Shown here piece by piece: positions 52,670 through 64,000 of a stretch of 64,000 nt of DNA. Position numbers and translations under genes: made by a program. The notes beneath the pieces are model-generated. The model was not told the origin of the DNA. It saw only the letters and a program-made list of their open reading frames with translations, and searched no databases. The stretch is taken from NCBI RefSeq assembly GCF_016918785.1, contig NZ_JAFFPT010000079.1:372001-436000 (forward strand), given 5' to 3'. This stretch comes from Leptospira ainazelensis (GTDB lineage: Bacteria > Spirochaetota > Leptospiria > Leptospirales > Leptospiraceae). Within the stretch, counting starts at the first letter, position 1. Each line of letters begins with the position of its first letter.

Positions 52670-53722
52670 TTAAGGATAACTAATATAGTCCCACGCCGCC
52701 TGCTGACTCGGCAACATCGTACAGTTGTGTTTTGTATTCTCGTCCCCGCTTGCGCAGAGATTGGTGGTCAGACGATGTGTGTTTCCAAAAGGGGCCGCTC
52801 CGGAATCCGCATCCGTGAGGGCGCCCGCCATCCCGAATGAATTCAGCCAGACATCGGTGACTTGATTCGTATTTCCGGAAAAGTTCGCCACCGAATCTCC
52901 GACGTGAATCAATCCATAGTAAGAATTCGCCGAGGTCAAACCGGTCGAGTTCAACCAAGGAGCATTGCTCGCCGAGGCGACGTGATAATCGGAAACTCCG
53001 CTATAAATGGAAATTCTTCCCAAAGACTTTATCTTTCCTTGATAGGCCGCATGTCCGCTTCCTTGCGAATGTCCTCCTAAATAGACCTTACTCCAATTCA
53101 CCTCGTCTCCGCTCAAGAATTGGTCCCATCCGTCGTTGGGCCTTTTGGCCGCAAGATACTGGAGTAATTTCAAAAGCCTTCCGTCTATAGAATTGATAAA
53201 GTCCACGGAAACCGCAGTCGTTTTATCCACTCCCGTAAGAATTTCTTCTCTTGTATTTCCAAAACAAGAAGCGGAATTATTCGGCGCTGTGTTGCAGATA
53301 ACGTTGATCGGCTCCGAGTTCGGATACATAAGACCGATACTGTGATAACCTCTTACGGCTCCTTCTTCTATGATCTTAGAAACCCCGATCGGATTGGAAC
53401 CGGAACCTGGCAAAAAAACCGAAAGCAGATTTTTGGGCGTCCCGGAAGGAAGATACATCAAATGTGGATCGTTATATCTTAGAATACAACTCGCTCCATA
53501 ACTCGGAAGAACAAAAATTCTCGTAAGCCCGTTGGAGGTATCAACACGCGGAGGAAGCGAGGTCTGACCGCATCGGATAAAGTCGACAACCGCCAAACCT
53601 ACGACCATTTCCTGAAGATCCCGATCTTGTTCATCCTTGTCATCGAACCATTTCGTACAGCCCGAAAACAAAAGAAAGATCAAGAAAAGTATAAAAGAGA
53701 ATTCTAAAGTGTTTTTTTTCAT
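52670..53722 (-). CDS. Lipoprotein with alpha/beta-hydrolase-like domain
   Basis: A 350-residue protein. A lipobox LFSGC near residue 21 follows a hydrophobic signal. The domain carries YLGGHSQGSGHAAYQGK, a G-x-S-x-G nucleophile elbow, and DWLS-type downstream text such as LIHVGDSVANFSG with an acid candidate. FGNTHRLTTN supplies a His candidate. It resembles the BPSS1187-type esterase group. Lipoprotein export to the outer membrane is likely. The preceding gene is convergent with it. Confidence 0.68.
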   Translation of the reverse strand: MKKNTLEFSFILFLIFLLFSGCTKWFDDKDEQDRDLQEMVVGLAVVDFIRCGQTSLPPRVDTSNGLTRIFVLPSYGASCILRYNDPHLMYLPSGTPKNLLSVFLPGSGSNPIGVSKIIEEGAVRGYHSIGLMYPNSEPINVICNTAPNNSASCFGNTREEILTGVDKTTAVSVDFINSIDGRLLKLLQYLAAKRPNDGWDQFLSGDEVNWSKVYLGGHSQGSGHAAYQGKIKSLGRISIYSGVSDYHVASASNAPWLNSTGLTSANSYYGLIHVGDSVANFSGNTNQVTDVWLNSFGMAGALTDADSGAAPFGNTHRLTTNLCASGDENTKHNCTMLPSQQAAWDYISYP

Positions 53723-53926
53723 CTAACCTGCGCCGTTTCAAGTTTTGAATCTATGAAGAATGGCTTTTATCCTTATCTTGCAAAACAGTCGTTCCTCGGC
53801 TGAATTTCATTCTTCTTTTTATTTTGAGAATTTCGGTTCACAAAAGTTAAATCCTTTTTTTCGATATTCGTAGAAATAAATTTTATCAATACGAAAGAAT
53901 TAAGAATCGTTCGTCTAAGATTTTTT

Positions 53927-54820
53927 TTAAAACGTTTCTCCGTTTTTGTATTCTCGATTTCGATCCTTTGCACAAACTCCGGAATCCGCGCACTCCGACC
54001 TCCCGGAAACCAAATGAAACGTTTTGGAATCCGCTCCGGAAATGATTTTCCCCTGCCAATAGACATTTCGCGAGTCCTTTGCGTAATCGGAATCCATGGA
54101 AAGATTCGTATCCAATGGGTTCGGATATTTCAGCACCTCAAAACTTTCCGTCGAACAGGAAAAAGGCGATAGATCCGATGGATCTATGTAATAACATCGT
54201 TTCCGATCTTTTGCATAGTGATCAAAAAGGATAAACGTCTTTGGTTCCGATTCGGGAATCCGTTTTCCCTTATAGTAGATTGCGGTTTTAGTTTTTAGAA
54301 CTTCGTAATAAAAAGAATCGAGAAACAAAGGTGATTCCGCCTCCTCATCGATGCTCGTTCCCGTATAATAAAGGCGTTTTCCGTCCATCCCATAGTCGGT
54401 CCTACTTCCTTCGCGGCTCAGAACTCGAAAACTTTCCGGCTTTGCCTTTTCCAAAATGAAAAATACGATCTCCTTCTCGGTCCAAATCTTTAAATCAAGA
54501 GGAATCACTATCAACCAGGCTTTGGGTGAATTCGTTCTGAGATTCAAGTTCGTCGTTACGTAATAAACGTTCTTCCGATCCGAAGAATATCCGTTTCCCA
54601 GAATTCGAAAACTTTCAGGATCGACCTCGGGCAGTTTCGTCTCTTTGTAATAAACGGTCCGTTCGTCTTTTGCATATTCTCTGTCGATAATCTCAAAATT
54701 TTTTCTTTCACTCGTATCGATTTTGTGGTCTTCGTAATAGGGGAAAATCCAGTATTTATGATGATATCCTTTCGAACAGGAGACTAAAAAGAGAACAACT
54801 AAAAACGATCTGTATTTCAT
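53927..54820 (-). CDS. DKNYY-family lipoprotein
   Basis: A 297-residue lipoprotein: signal MKYRSFLVVLFLVSC, with lipid Cys near residue 15. The rest consists of repeats of about 45 residues ending YAKDERTVYYKET, YSSDRKNVYYVTT, YAKDRKRCYYIDP, or YAKDSRNVYWQGK. Each is followed by a P-E-S-F or P-K-T-F phrase (PESFRIL, PKTFILF). This is the DKNYY family of repeat proteins, proposed to be surface-exposed. At least five repeats are visible. Function unknown. Confidence 0.82.
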   Translation of the reverse strand: MKYRSFLVVLFLVSCSKGYHHKYWIFPYYEDHKIDTSERKNFEIIDREYAKDERTVYYKETKLPEVDPESFRILGNGYSSDRKNVYYVTTNLNLRTNSPKAWLIVIPLDLKIWTEKEIVFFILEKAKPESFRVLSREGSRTDYGMDGKRLYYTGTSIDEEAESPLFLDSFYYEVLKTKTAIYYKGKRIPESEPKTFILFDHYAKDRKRCYYIDPSDLSPFSCSTESFEVLKYPNPLDTNLSMDSDYAKDSRNVYWQGKIISGADSKTFHLVSGRSECADSGVCAKDRNREYKNGETF

Positions 54821-54977
54821 ATAATTGATATATTCTATTTTATTAAAATTTAGAATGCGGATTCGAGAGTTTCAAAACGTTTCAAGAAAAACTAACGTTC
54901 TAACCGCCTGTTTTGTTGCGGAGGTAAAAAGCCGGATTCTTCTTTGGAGTTTTTGCGGTTTTCTATAAAAGGATTTT

Positions 54978-55301
54978 TTAATCGAAAATTCCTAGGTCCA
55001 TTTTCGCGTCTTCGGTTGCCATTTCTCTCGGATCCCATTTCGGAATCCAGACAACTTCCACTTCGGCTTCGGTGATTCCATCCACGCGAAGGGTGTGATT
55101 GATGACGTCCTGTTTCATCTGTGGTCCTGCGGGACAGGCCATCGAAGTATATGTCATATCGATCTTTGCTTTGGTTCCTTCGACCTTGATTCTATAGATA
55201 AGTCCGAGCTCCGCGATCGAGATTCCGATCTCGGGATCTTCTACCTTTTTGACTTCTTCGTAGATTTGTTCTTCTAACGAGTTTGTAGGAGCTTCTAACA
55301 T
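54978..55301 (-). CDS. MIP18/DUF59 family iron-sulfur protein (SufT-like)
   Basis: A 107-residue protein of the MIP18 (DUF59) family, with [18 protein letters not shown] and the Cys motif [18 protein letters not shown]. Such proteins help mature Fe-S proteins (SufT/PaaD-like). It lies 347 bases beyond sufU on the same strand and belongs functionally to the suf operon, although the gap may carry its own promoter. The usual C-terminal segment ([15 protein letters not shown]) is present. Confidence 0.87.
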   Translation of the reverse strand: MLEAPTNSLEEQIYEEVKKVEDPEIGISIAELGLIYRIKVEGTKAKIDMTYTSMACPAGPQMKQDVINHTLRVDGITEAEVEVVWIPKWDPREMATEDAKMDLGIFD

Positions 55302-55648
55302 TTTTTTGGCCCCTCCTTTTTTGTTTTTTTTAAGGACTCACTTTGTTTCCCAAAAGAACCGTTGTGGGAACTCCCAAGATTTTCACTTTTCGATGTAAAA
55401 GCCGATTTCTCAAAAACGAAATCCCGATCTTCAATGCGGTAGGGATCAAGGCGGAGTCAATCCATTGGAATTCGGCGCGGTTTTCTCTACGGAGAAGAAG
55501 AGTCAATGGATTGACTGGAGCCGCGAGCCCGGTCCGCAACGCGGAACCGCCCTCATACCCGATGTTTCTTACGTTCGTAATCGGTTCTCTTTTAAAACTA
55601 AAGTAGGAACTCCCAAAAATTTAAAATCTTTCACGGAAGAATTCGATT
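55302..55648. other. Spacer with palindromes and a long-loop inverted repeat
   Basis: Palindrome copies lie at 55362-55377 (GTGGGAACTCCCAAG) and 55601-55620 (AAGTAGGAACTCCCAAAAAT). An inverted repeat GTCAATCCATTG (55456-55467) / CAATGGATTGAC (55504-55515) has a 36-base loop. No gene is seen. Confidence 0.55.
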
Positions 55649-56083
55649 TCACTTTGGAATCTTGGAAAGCGCCCTCTCCAGAGTATTCCAAGGGAGAACC
55701 GCACATTTGATCCTCGCCGGAATCTTTTTCACGGATTCCATGGATTCCAGTTCCTCCAATTCTTCTTCAAACTTGGGATCCTTGTTCTCCAATATCATTT
55801 CCTTAAATCGAGAAAGAATCCTTTCCGCTTCGGAGACGGTCTTCCCCCGGATCGATTCCGCCATCATGGATCCGGAAGCCTGCGATATGGAACACCCTTT
55901 CCCGTTTACCCGGACCTCGGAGATTTTTTCTCCTTCCAGATTGATCGTAAGTTCAAGTTCGTCTCCGCAAAGAGGATTGACCCCGTGTTCATACAAGTCC
56001 GCAGGTTCGAGTTTCCCTCGAAATCTGGGATTTTGATAGTGATCTAAAATGACTTCTTTGTAAAGACTATCGCTTAAGGACAC
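55649..56083 (-). CDS. sufU: Fe-S cluster assembly scaffold/sulfur acceptor SufU
   Basis: A 144-residue protein of the SufU/IscU-like group. Candidate ligand or sulfur-acceptor residues are Cys39 in [10 protein letters not shown], Cys64 in [14 protein letters not shown], and Cys127 in IKCAVLPW. It has the insertion around residues 85-115 ([18 protein letters not shown]) that distinguishes SufU from IscU. It overlaps the sufS stop region by 17 bases. Its partner is SufS upstream, to which SufU accepts sulfur from Cys. Confidence 0.92.
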   Translation of the reverse strand: MSLSDSLYKEVILDHYQNPRFRGKLEPADLYEHGVNPLCGDELELTINLEGEKISEVRVNGKGCSISQASGSMMAESIRGKTVSEAERILSRFKEMILENKDPKFEEELEELESMESVKKIPARIKCAVLPWNTLERALSKIPK

Positions 56084-57308
56084 GGGAGAATATCTCCTTT
56101 ACCTTAATTAGACCCTCGATCAGCCGATCGATATCGTCTTTTGTATTGTAAAGGTAAAGACTCGCGCGACAGGTCCCCGGAATATTTTTGAACGCCATAA
56201 AAGGCTGCGCACAGTGATGTCCGACTCGGATCGCAATTCCTTCTTCGTCCAAAATCGTTCCCACGTCGTGTGGATGTACACCCGGAAAATTAAAGGAGAT
56301 TACTCCTCCTCTTTTGGAAAGATCCGTCGGTCCGTAGAGTTCCAGTCCTCCGAAATCATCCAATCGATCGAGTGCATAAGACAAAAGTTCCAGTTCATGA
56401 TTTCGGATTTCTTTCATCCCGATCGTTTCGAGATATTCGATCGCCGATCCGAATCCGATCACTCCCGCTATGTTCGGAGTTCCCGCTTCCAAACGAGATG
56501 GAAGTTCCGCATACGTCGATCTCTCTTTGAACACCTGAGAGATCATATCCCCCCCTCCCATCCAAGGAGGCATTTCTTCTAAAATTTCTTCTTTTGCATA
56601 AAGAACTCCGACTCCGGTCGGCCCGAGCATCTTGTGAGCGGAGAATACGTAGAAGTCAAAGTCCATCTCTTTCATATTCACGGGAAGATGACAGACTCCC
56701 TGCGCTCCATCCACAAGAACCTTCGCTCCCACTTCCTTCGCTCTTTTTTGAATCGTCGCGATATCGTGTATCGTTCCCGTCACATTCGACATCTGGGAAA
56801 CGGCGACTAACTTTGTTTTGGCGGTTATGATTTCGTTTAGGGTGGAAAGATCCAGCGTCGCGTCTTCGTTCAGAGGTATGAATTTTAGAATCGCCTTCTT
56901 TTCCTGGGCCAACATCTGCCAAGGTACGATATTGGAATGGTGTTCGAGTTCGTTGAGAACGATCTCGTCCCCTTCTTTGATCTGGGTTCTTCCCCAAGTC
57001 TGAGCGACTAAGTTGATGGATTCGGTCGCATTTCTCGTAAAGATACAAACCTTAGCGCACTGAGCTCCGATAAATCGAGAAAGATGAATTCTGCTGAGTT
57101 CGTATTTTTCCGTGGCTTTTTGCGAAAGATAATAGATTCCTCTGTGGATGTTTGCGTTTTCTTCTCTGTAGTATTTTTCAATCCGATCGATGACCGTAAA
57201 AGGTTTTTGCGAACTCGCCGCACTGTCCAAAAAGACGAGCGGTTTGCCGTTCATCATCGTTCCTAAGATCGGAAAATCGGTCCTTATTCTTTCAGAAGAG
57301 AAGCTCAT
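56067..57308 (-). CDS. sufS: Cysteine desulfurase SufS
   Basis: A 413-residue PLP enzyme that removes sulfur from cysteine for Fe-S assembly. PLP lysine is Lys226 ([11 protein letters not shown]), with DGAQG and His in EHHSN. The active-site Cys lies near residue 366 in [11 protein letters not shown]. The Cys loop is short, as in class II (SufS) enzymes. ATG 57308 follows GGAG with 11 bases' spacing. An in-frame TTG nine bases upstream lies too near the ribosome site. It is followed by sufU. Confidence 0.95.
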   Translation of the reverse strand: MSFSSERIRTDFPILGTMMNGKPLVFLDSAASSQKPFTVIDRIEKYYREENANIHRGIYYLSQKATEKYELSRIHLSRFIGAQCAKVCIFTRNATESINLVAQTWGRTQIKEGDEIVLNELEHHSNIVPWQMLAQEKKAILKFIPLNEDATLDLSTLNEIITAKTKLVAVSQMSNVTGTIHDIATIQKRAKEVGAKVLVDGAQGVCHLPVNMKEMDFDFYVFSAHKMLGPTGVGVLYAKEEILEEMPPWMGGGDMISQVFKERSTYAELPSRLEAGTPNIAGVIGFGSAIEYLETIGMKEIRNHELELLSYALDRLDDFGGLELYGPTDLSKRGGVISFNFPGVHPHDVGTILDEEGIAIRVGHHCAQPFMAFKNIPGTCRASLYLYNTKDDIDRLIEGLIKVKEIFSRVLKR

Positions 57309-57313
57309 ATATG

Positions 57314-57621
<308 letters not shown>

Positions 57622-57625
<4 letters not shown>

Positions 57626-58818
57626 AATTCTCCCTCGACCTTTTTCGCGATGAGTACGAACAATTCTTCTCTGATCGTTTCGGATTCGATTTCGCCGATC
57701 ACTTGTCCCAGAAAGCCGTCCACGATCATTCTTCTCGCCTCGTCCTCGTCGATTCCCCGGGAAGCGAGATAAAACAATTGATCTTCGTCGATCTCTCCTA
57801 CGGTCGCTCCGTGTTCACACTTTACGTTCTCCGCATAAACCTCCAATTTTGGAATCGATTCCGCTCTCGCGGTTCGATCGAGAAGAAGGTTGTTGTTGAT
57901 CTGGATCGCGTTCACGTCCTTGCACGTGTTCGGGATCTGGAGATTCCCCGTAAAGATATGATGGGCTTTTTCTAAATACGCGCCTCGATAGAGGATTGAA
58001 CTTTCCGTATGACTTTCCCTGTGAATGATCTTCACTTCGGAATCTTGGAATTCCCTTCCGGCCATCGGAGCCAACCCGAGAACCCGAGCCCTCGCGCCTT
58101 TCCCGGATAATTCCACTTGAAGAATATTTTTTCCTTTGTATCCGCCGGGTGTGACCTTCGAGATCTTTACGTCCGAATCCTCTTTTTGATCGGAGAATAG
58201 ATTCTGAAAATGGAATACGCTGGAACCGAAGGATTCGATTCCGGCATAAGAAAGTTTTGTTCCGGTTCCGCTCTGAAGGATCGTAAGCCCTTGGAAGAGT
58301 TTGAAGTTTTCCTCTTCGGAACATTCGTAACGCTCCGCTAAAAACGCCTTGCTATGATTGCCGAATTTGGCGACGACCAAAGGAAGAATTTTCGATTCCT
58401 TTTCCAACCGAAACTTGATTTCGATTTCTTCGGTAAGAATTTGGTCCTCGCCTACTTCGAGATAAATCCCGTGAGTGAAAGAAAAAAGACTGAGGAGGGT
58501 AAACCATTCCATATTCTGTTTTTGGAATGTGTTTTCGAGAGAGTTTAGAAAGAATTCGAGTTCTTTTCCGGAAAGTTTTTCCGATCTGATGATTTTTACT
58601 TCTTTTTGTGCGCGGATCGAAACCGCGTTTTCATCGGGAGAATCCGAAAATTCTTCAGGATGAAAATTGGAAAGAGGAACCTTGCGCCAGGATTCGTTTT
58701 CGGTTCTCGGAATCGAGAGTGTGGAAAATTTGGAAAATACTTTTTTCCGAAAATCTTGGAGCGACTGAGGTTCCTTACTTTTTGAGAGAAAAGTTGTAAA
58801 CTGTGTTTCTAAGGACAC
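57622..58818 (-). CDS. sufD: SufD (SufB/SufD family scaffold component)
   Basis: A 398-residue right-handed beta-helix protein of the SufB/SufD family with the conserved C-terminal block: [63 protein letters not shown] text and the terminal REELF segment. It forms the scaffold with SufC and SufB in other organisms. No SufB gene is in this cluster. The gene follows sufC by six bases and overlaps the Rieske gene by four. Confidence 0.93.
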
Positions 58819-58824
58819 TTGCTT

Positions 58825-59592
58825 TTAGTCCCCGGATTCTGCAAGGATCCAATCATATCCTTTCTCTTCGAGTTCCAATGCGAGTTCCCTGGTTCCGGTT
58901 TTCAAAATTCTTCCCTTTGCAAAGACGTGAACGAAGTCCGGAGTGATGTAGTTTAACATTCTCTGATAATGTGTGATGAGAAGAATCGAACGTTCCGCCG
59001 TTTTGTTTCTGTTGATTCCTTCGCTTACGATTCGAAGCGCGTCGATATCGAGTCCGGAATCCGTCTCGTCGAGAACCGATAGTTTCGGTTTGAGGAGACT
59101 CATTTGAAGAATTTCGTTTCTCTTTTTTTCTCCTCCGGAGAATCCGTCGTTCACGTAACGGGAGCTAAACGATTCGGGAATGTCGAGATCGGCCATTCCT
59201 TGTTTGAGTTCTTTTCTGAATTCCTTTACGGGAAGATCTTTTCCTCGAACGGATTTTACGATCGTCTTTAAAAAGTTTCCGATCGTTACGCCGGGAATAC
59301 TCGTAGGATATTGAAAGCAGAGAAAGATTCCGAGCCGCGCTCTTTCGTCGGTCGGAAGTCCGAGTATGGATTTTCCTTCAAAGAGAATATCACCCGAAAG
59401 GACTTGGTATTTCGGATGTCCCATGATGACGTTCGAGAGCGTACTCTTTCCGGATCCGTTCGGACCCATGATGGCGTGAACTTCTCCGGATCGAATCGTG
59501 AGATTGACACCCTTTACGATTTCTTTGATTTCTCCGGAATCTCCGGTATGAATTCCTGCCCTGAGGTCCTGGATCTTTAAAATCTCGGTCAC
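58825..59592 (-). CDS. sufC: SufC, Fe-S assembly ATPase
   Basis: A 255-residue ABC-type ATPase. Walker A is GPNGSGKST near residue 43, the signature FSGGEKKR, Walker [13 protein letters not shown], and the switch His in [10 protein letters not shown]. SufC drives the SufB-SufD scaffold. It is the first gene of the operon and the palindrome-dense spacer lies upstream. Start ATG 59592 precedes AAAAGGTGC-type text. Confidence 0.95.
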   Translation of the reverse strand: MTEILKIQDLRAGIHTGDSGEIKEIVKGVNLTIRSGEVHAIMGPNGSGKSTLSNVIMGHPKYQVLSGDILFEGKSILGLPTDERARLGIFLCFQYPTSIPGVTIGNFLKTIVKSVRGKDLPVKEFRKELKQGMADLDIPESFSSRYVNDGFSGGEKKRNEILQMSLLKPKLSVLDETDSGLDIDALRIVSEGINRNKTAERSILLITHYQRMLNYITPDFVHVFAKGRILKTGTRELALELEEKGYDWILAESGD

Positions 59593-60518
59593 AAAAGCAC
59601 CTTTTTTCAGTGGATAGCGGGATTGCGAGTTTTTCTTCGTTGCGATCGTTTGCGGGAGGGAATGGTTCTCCCGATAGCTCTCGTTGAGAAAGTCGCTTCC
59701 GTCTCTTTCCTCTGATCCCTATTCTACCAGTGTTTTTTTCCGTAGGGAGAGATCAATAGGAAAGAGAAAATAGGTCTTGAGGAGTGTCTTGGGAGTTCCT
59801 ACTTTTTTGTTTTCCTTCTACAGAGAAAAACACCTCTTTAGAATGGATCGTTTTTTTGCATGGGAGTTCCTACTTTTGAGGAGATTCCCTTTTCTCGGGA
59901 AGTTGGGATCGATTTGGGATTTTTTTTGGAACATAAATGAAAATCCTCCCAATTGACCGTGGAATTAGGATTTCTTCTTTTTCCCACTGAGGACCTTTGT
60001 TAGATTTTTGGGGAGTTCCCGCGAAAGATGTTTTTTAAAACAATTCTTACCTTAGAGGGGTCGATCACCTATTTTATTTAGGAGATCCTACATTAAGGAC
60101 CGAGTTCAGTTCAAGAGAAGAATCTCACTCCTTCTTTTATTGTCCATCTTTGAACTTGGGAGTTCCTACTTTAATCTTCTAAAGGAGGATTCCGACTATT
60201 TAGGGGAGTTCCCACATCGAAATCAATTTTAAAGTATTTTTACGATCCTTTTAAAGACGTCTTTCACACAAAACAACATGTCCCGAGTTTTTAGGAGATC
60301 CTACATTTGAGGTCAAATTCTATCTGAGGAGAGCCTCTTCTTATTCTAACTTTCGCTTCAGGAGTTCCTACTTTGTTTAAGAAACTCGAGTGTGAGAGTT
60401 CCCACGTTTTAAGAATTGTCCAGAAATCAAAATTTACCGATTCTCCCTAAACGTCTCCGCATCAGGAAAAAAACAAATTAGAATGGAATTTTTGGAAGGT
60501 CCAAGAATCGCTTTTTTC
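59593..60518. repeat. Palindrome-dense spacer (nine copies in 620 bp)
   Basis: Copies lie at 59791-59808, 59861-59877, 60010-60024, 60080-60094, 60158-60173, 60203-60218, 60292-60308, 60360-60374 and 60391-60410. All are oriented with GGAG on the left and TCCTAC/TCCCAC on the right, followed by T-rich text. Spacing ranges from about 30 to 150 bases. No gene is seen between the sufC start and the EAL gene end, so the spacer is convergent-free and could affect transcription of sufC. Confidence 0.8.
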
Positions 60519-61763
<1,245 letters not shown>

Positions 61764-61916
61764 GATCGTTTAGATTCTCTTTATGGAATCCGCAAACTCG
61801 CGTCCGGCAAGCAAAATTCCGTACAAAAAGATTCAAATTAAGAGGAAGGAAAGACCACATTCTTCTTTTTTTTTATGAACGTTCGAAAAAACTGACAATT
61901 CTAAAGGTATTCTTGC

Positions 61917-62879
<963 letters not shown>

Positions 62880-63065
62880 AGATTTTTCCTCGATCGTATC
62901 CCGAACGGACTGAAGCCCGTTTTCAAGTGTTTTTTTTCAACGCCGTTTTGTTTGTCGGATAAAATAGAATTCTATTTTATTTTTAGAATTTCGACCTCGA
63001 TTTTAGAGACAAGGAATCATTTTCAATTCTTAAGAACCTTTCTTCCCTTCGATTCGATTCCTTTT

Positions 63066-64000
63066 TCATATTCTACTTTTTGAATATTTCTTTCCTTTTG
63101 TTTTTTTTTCTTCCTTCTTAGTTTTCAATGGTTGGTTTTTTTTTCTTCTCTTCTTCAAATTTACGGTCATTGCGTCCCTAAACCTGGGATATAAATTCAA
63201 GGCGTGGAAAAAATCCTCTTTGCTCAAAGTGTAAATTTCACAAATAGAAACGGATCTCACCGTCGCCGATCTAGGCTCCTCCGTTACGAGAGCAAGTTCT
63301 CCAAAAAATTGGCCTTCCGTTAAGGTCGCAATTACGTCGTGTTCGTTTAGCGCGAGAATTTCTACGGTTCCTTCGCTCAGGATATAAAGGTTATGACCTA
63401 TATCACCTTTATGGAATATAATATCTCCGGGAAGAAAAATATGATGTTTCAGGGAAAAGACTAGGTTCGTTACCAACGCAGGTTCCGCTCCCTGTAAAAA
63501 AGGAACTTTTTCGAGAAGCCCTCTATGAAGATGAATCTTTACGTCCCTCTGAAGGGAAACCGGAAGATCGCTCAAAAGTTCCCTCTCGTTCTCACCCCAT
63601 CCCCTTTCCATGATATACATATAATAATCTCGGATTTTTCTTCGAATTCCGAACGGAAGATTCCTCGCTCTTAAAAAAGAGTCCACTTGAGACATCCTTT
63701 TGATCTGCGCCGCTCTTACTAAATCCAAATTCCCGAGAATGCTCGCGATGTTTCCAATGACAGTCGCATAAACACCCGCGCCGAGCATCATAACGAGAGT
63801 CGCGTAGATTCTCTGGTTTGTATTTACGGGAACGATATCTCCGTAACCGACGGTGGCAAGAGTTGTTACGGTCCAATAGAAGGCCTTTACATACTCGTCC
63901 CAACCCGTTCGAAGAGAATCCAAATCATCCATGTATAACCAACCGATCGCACACCAGTGGGCTACGATCGTAATCCAAAATCCAAGAAGGACCAATCTCA
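63066..64000 (-). CDS. Cyclic-nucleotide-binding potassium channel, C-terminal part (5' end outside window)
   Basis: The frame runs off the right edge of the window (R-L-V-L-L-G at the edge), so the N-terminal sensor part is missing. Visible are a pore segment [19 protein letters not shown] with the selectivity filter TVGYGD, a post-pore helix and linker, and a cyclic-nucleotide-binding domain near the C-terminus. The domain has the phosphate-binding cassette [20 protein letters not shown] basic Lys/Arg-rich tail ([20 protein letters not shown]) ends it. A ligand-gated K+ channel is likely. No operon partner is visible. Confidence 0.92.
   Translation of the reverse strand, partial: RLVLLGFWITIVAHWCAIGWLYMDDLDSLRTGWDEYVKAFYWTVTTLATVGYGDIVPVNTNQRIYATLVMMLGAGVYATVIGNIASILGNLDLVRAAQIKRMSQVDSFLRARNLPFGIRRKIRDYYMYIMERGWGENERELLSDLPVSLQRDVKIHLHRGLLEKVPFLQGAEPALVTNLVFSLKHHIFLPGDIIFHKGDIGHNLYILSEGTVEILALNEHDVIATLTEGQFFGELALVTEEPRSATVRSVSICEIYTLSKEDFFHALNLYPRFRDAMTVNLKKRRKKNQPLKTKKEEKKTKGKKYSKSRI

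Overview
The window is a chromosomal segment of a Leptospira, most likely a pathogenic-clade species. The main evidence is an ompL1 porin gene (7972-8928) that matches the Leptospira protein along its whole length. Leptospira-type families (DUF1577/PilZ-like, DUF1574, DKNYY-repeat lipoprotein) and moderate-GC coding sequence with A/T-rich spacers agree with this. I cannot name the species. There is no prophage, transposase gene or CRISPR array. The window is mostly ordinary core genome, but its spacers carry unusual repeats.

Layout. 1-5 kb: the end of an MscS channel, a UbiA-like membrane protein convergent with a CarF/TMEM189 plasmalogen desaturase, a DUF2721 protein, an SDR dehydrogenase and a FAH-family hydrolase. 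5-10 kb: thiC behind a TPP riboswitch, then ompL1 and a tandem ompL1 paralogue whose stop codon lies in a 19-bp tandem repeat array. 10-20 kb: an acyl-CoA dehydrogenase, pcm, tRNA-Phe, a P-loop kinase, a DUF1577 protein, a membrane-anchored AraC regulator, a STAS protein and coaE. 20-25 kb: a SPOR protein, an unknown protein and an MBOAT/SGNH acyltransferase pair. 25-27 kb: tRNA-Leu followed by tandem 201-bp repeats, then a copper-response locus. In that locus cueR and a ferredoxin diverge from copZ and a small His/Cys periplasmic protein across two MerR-type promoters, each with a 19-bp spacer. 27-37 kb: ispD-lysA, then a zinc phospholipase-like protein, PBP1A, a bactofilin and a LysM/M23 peptidase, followed by a DUF900 lipoprotein and a marR-HXXEE pair. 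38-52 kb: a sensor kinase, an enoyl-CoA hydratase, a 59-aa gene, a TPR protein, a HExxH protein, a DUF2167 protein, a methyltransferase-helicase-amidase-GerMN operon and a RidA protein. 52-64 kb: a barrel-like protein, two lipoproteins, a suf operon (sufC-sufD-Rieske-sufS-sufU, then a MIP18 protein), an EAL phosphodiesterase and the end of a cyclic-nucleotide-binding potassium channel.

The most unusual signal is a short imperfect palindrome, core GGAGTTCCTAC followed by T's. I located about 40 dispersed copies. All but one lie in spacers. It is also expanded as the tandem array after the ompL1 paralogue and packed nine times into 620 bp upstream of sufC. A second signal is a roughly 255-bp element with terminal inverted repeats and no coding capacity (two full copies and one partial), which resembles a MITE and carries the short palindrome inside it. 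A third is the tandem duplication next to tRNA-Leu, where every unit repeats the tRNA 3' end.

All assignments come from reading the translated sequence and recognising motifs. No database search was run.
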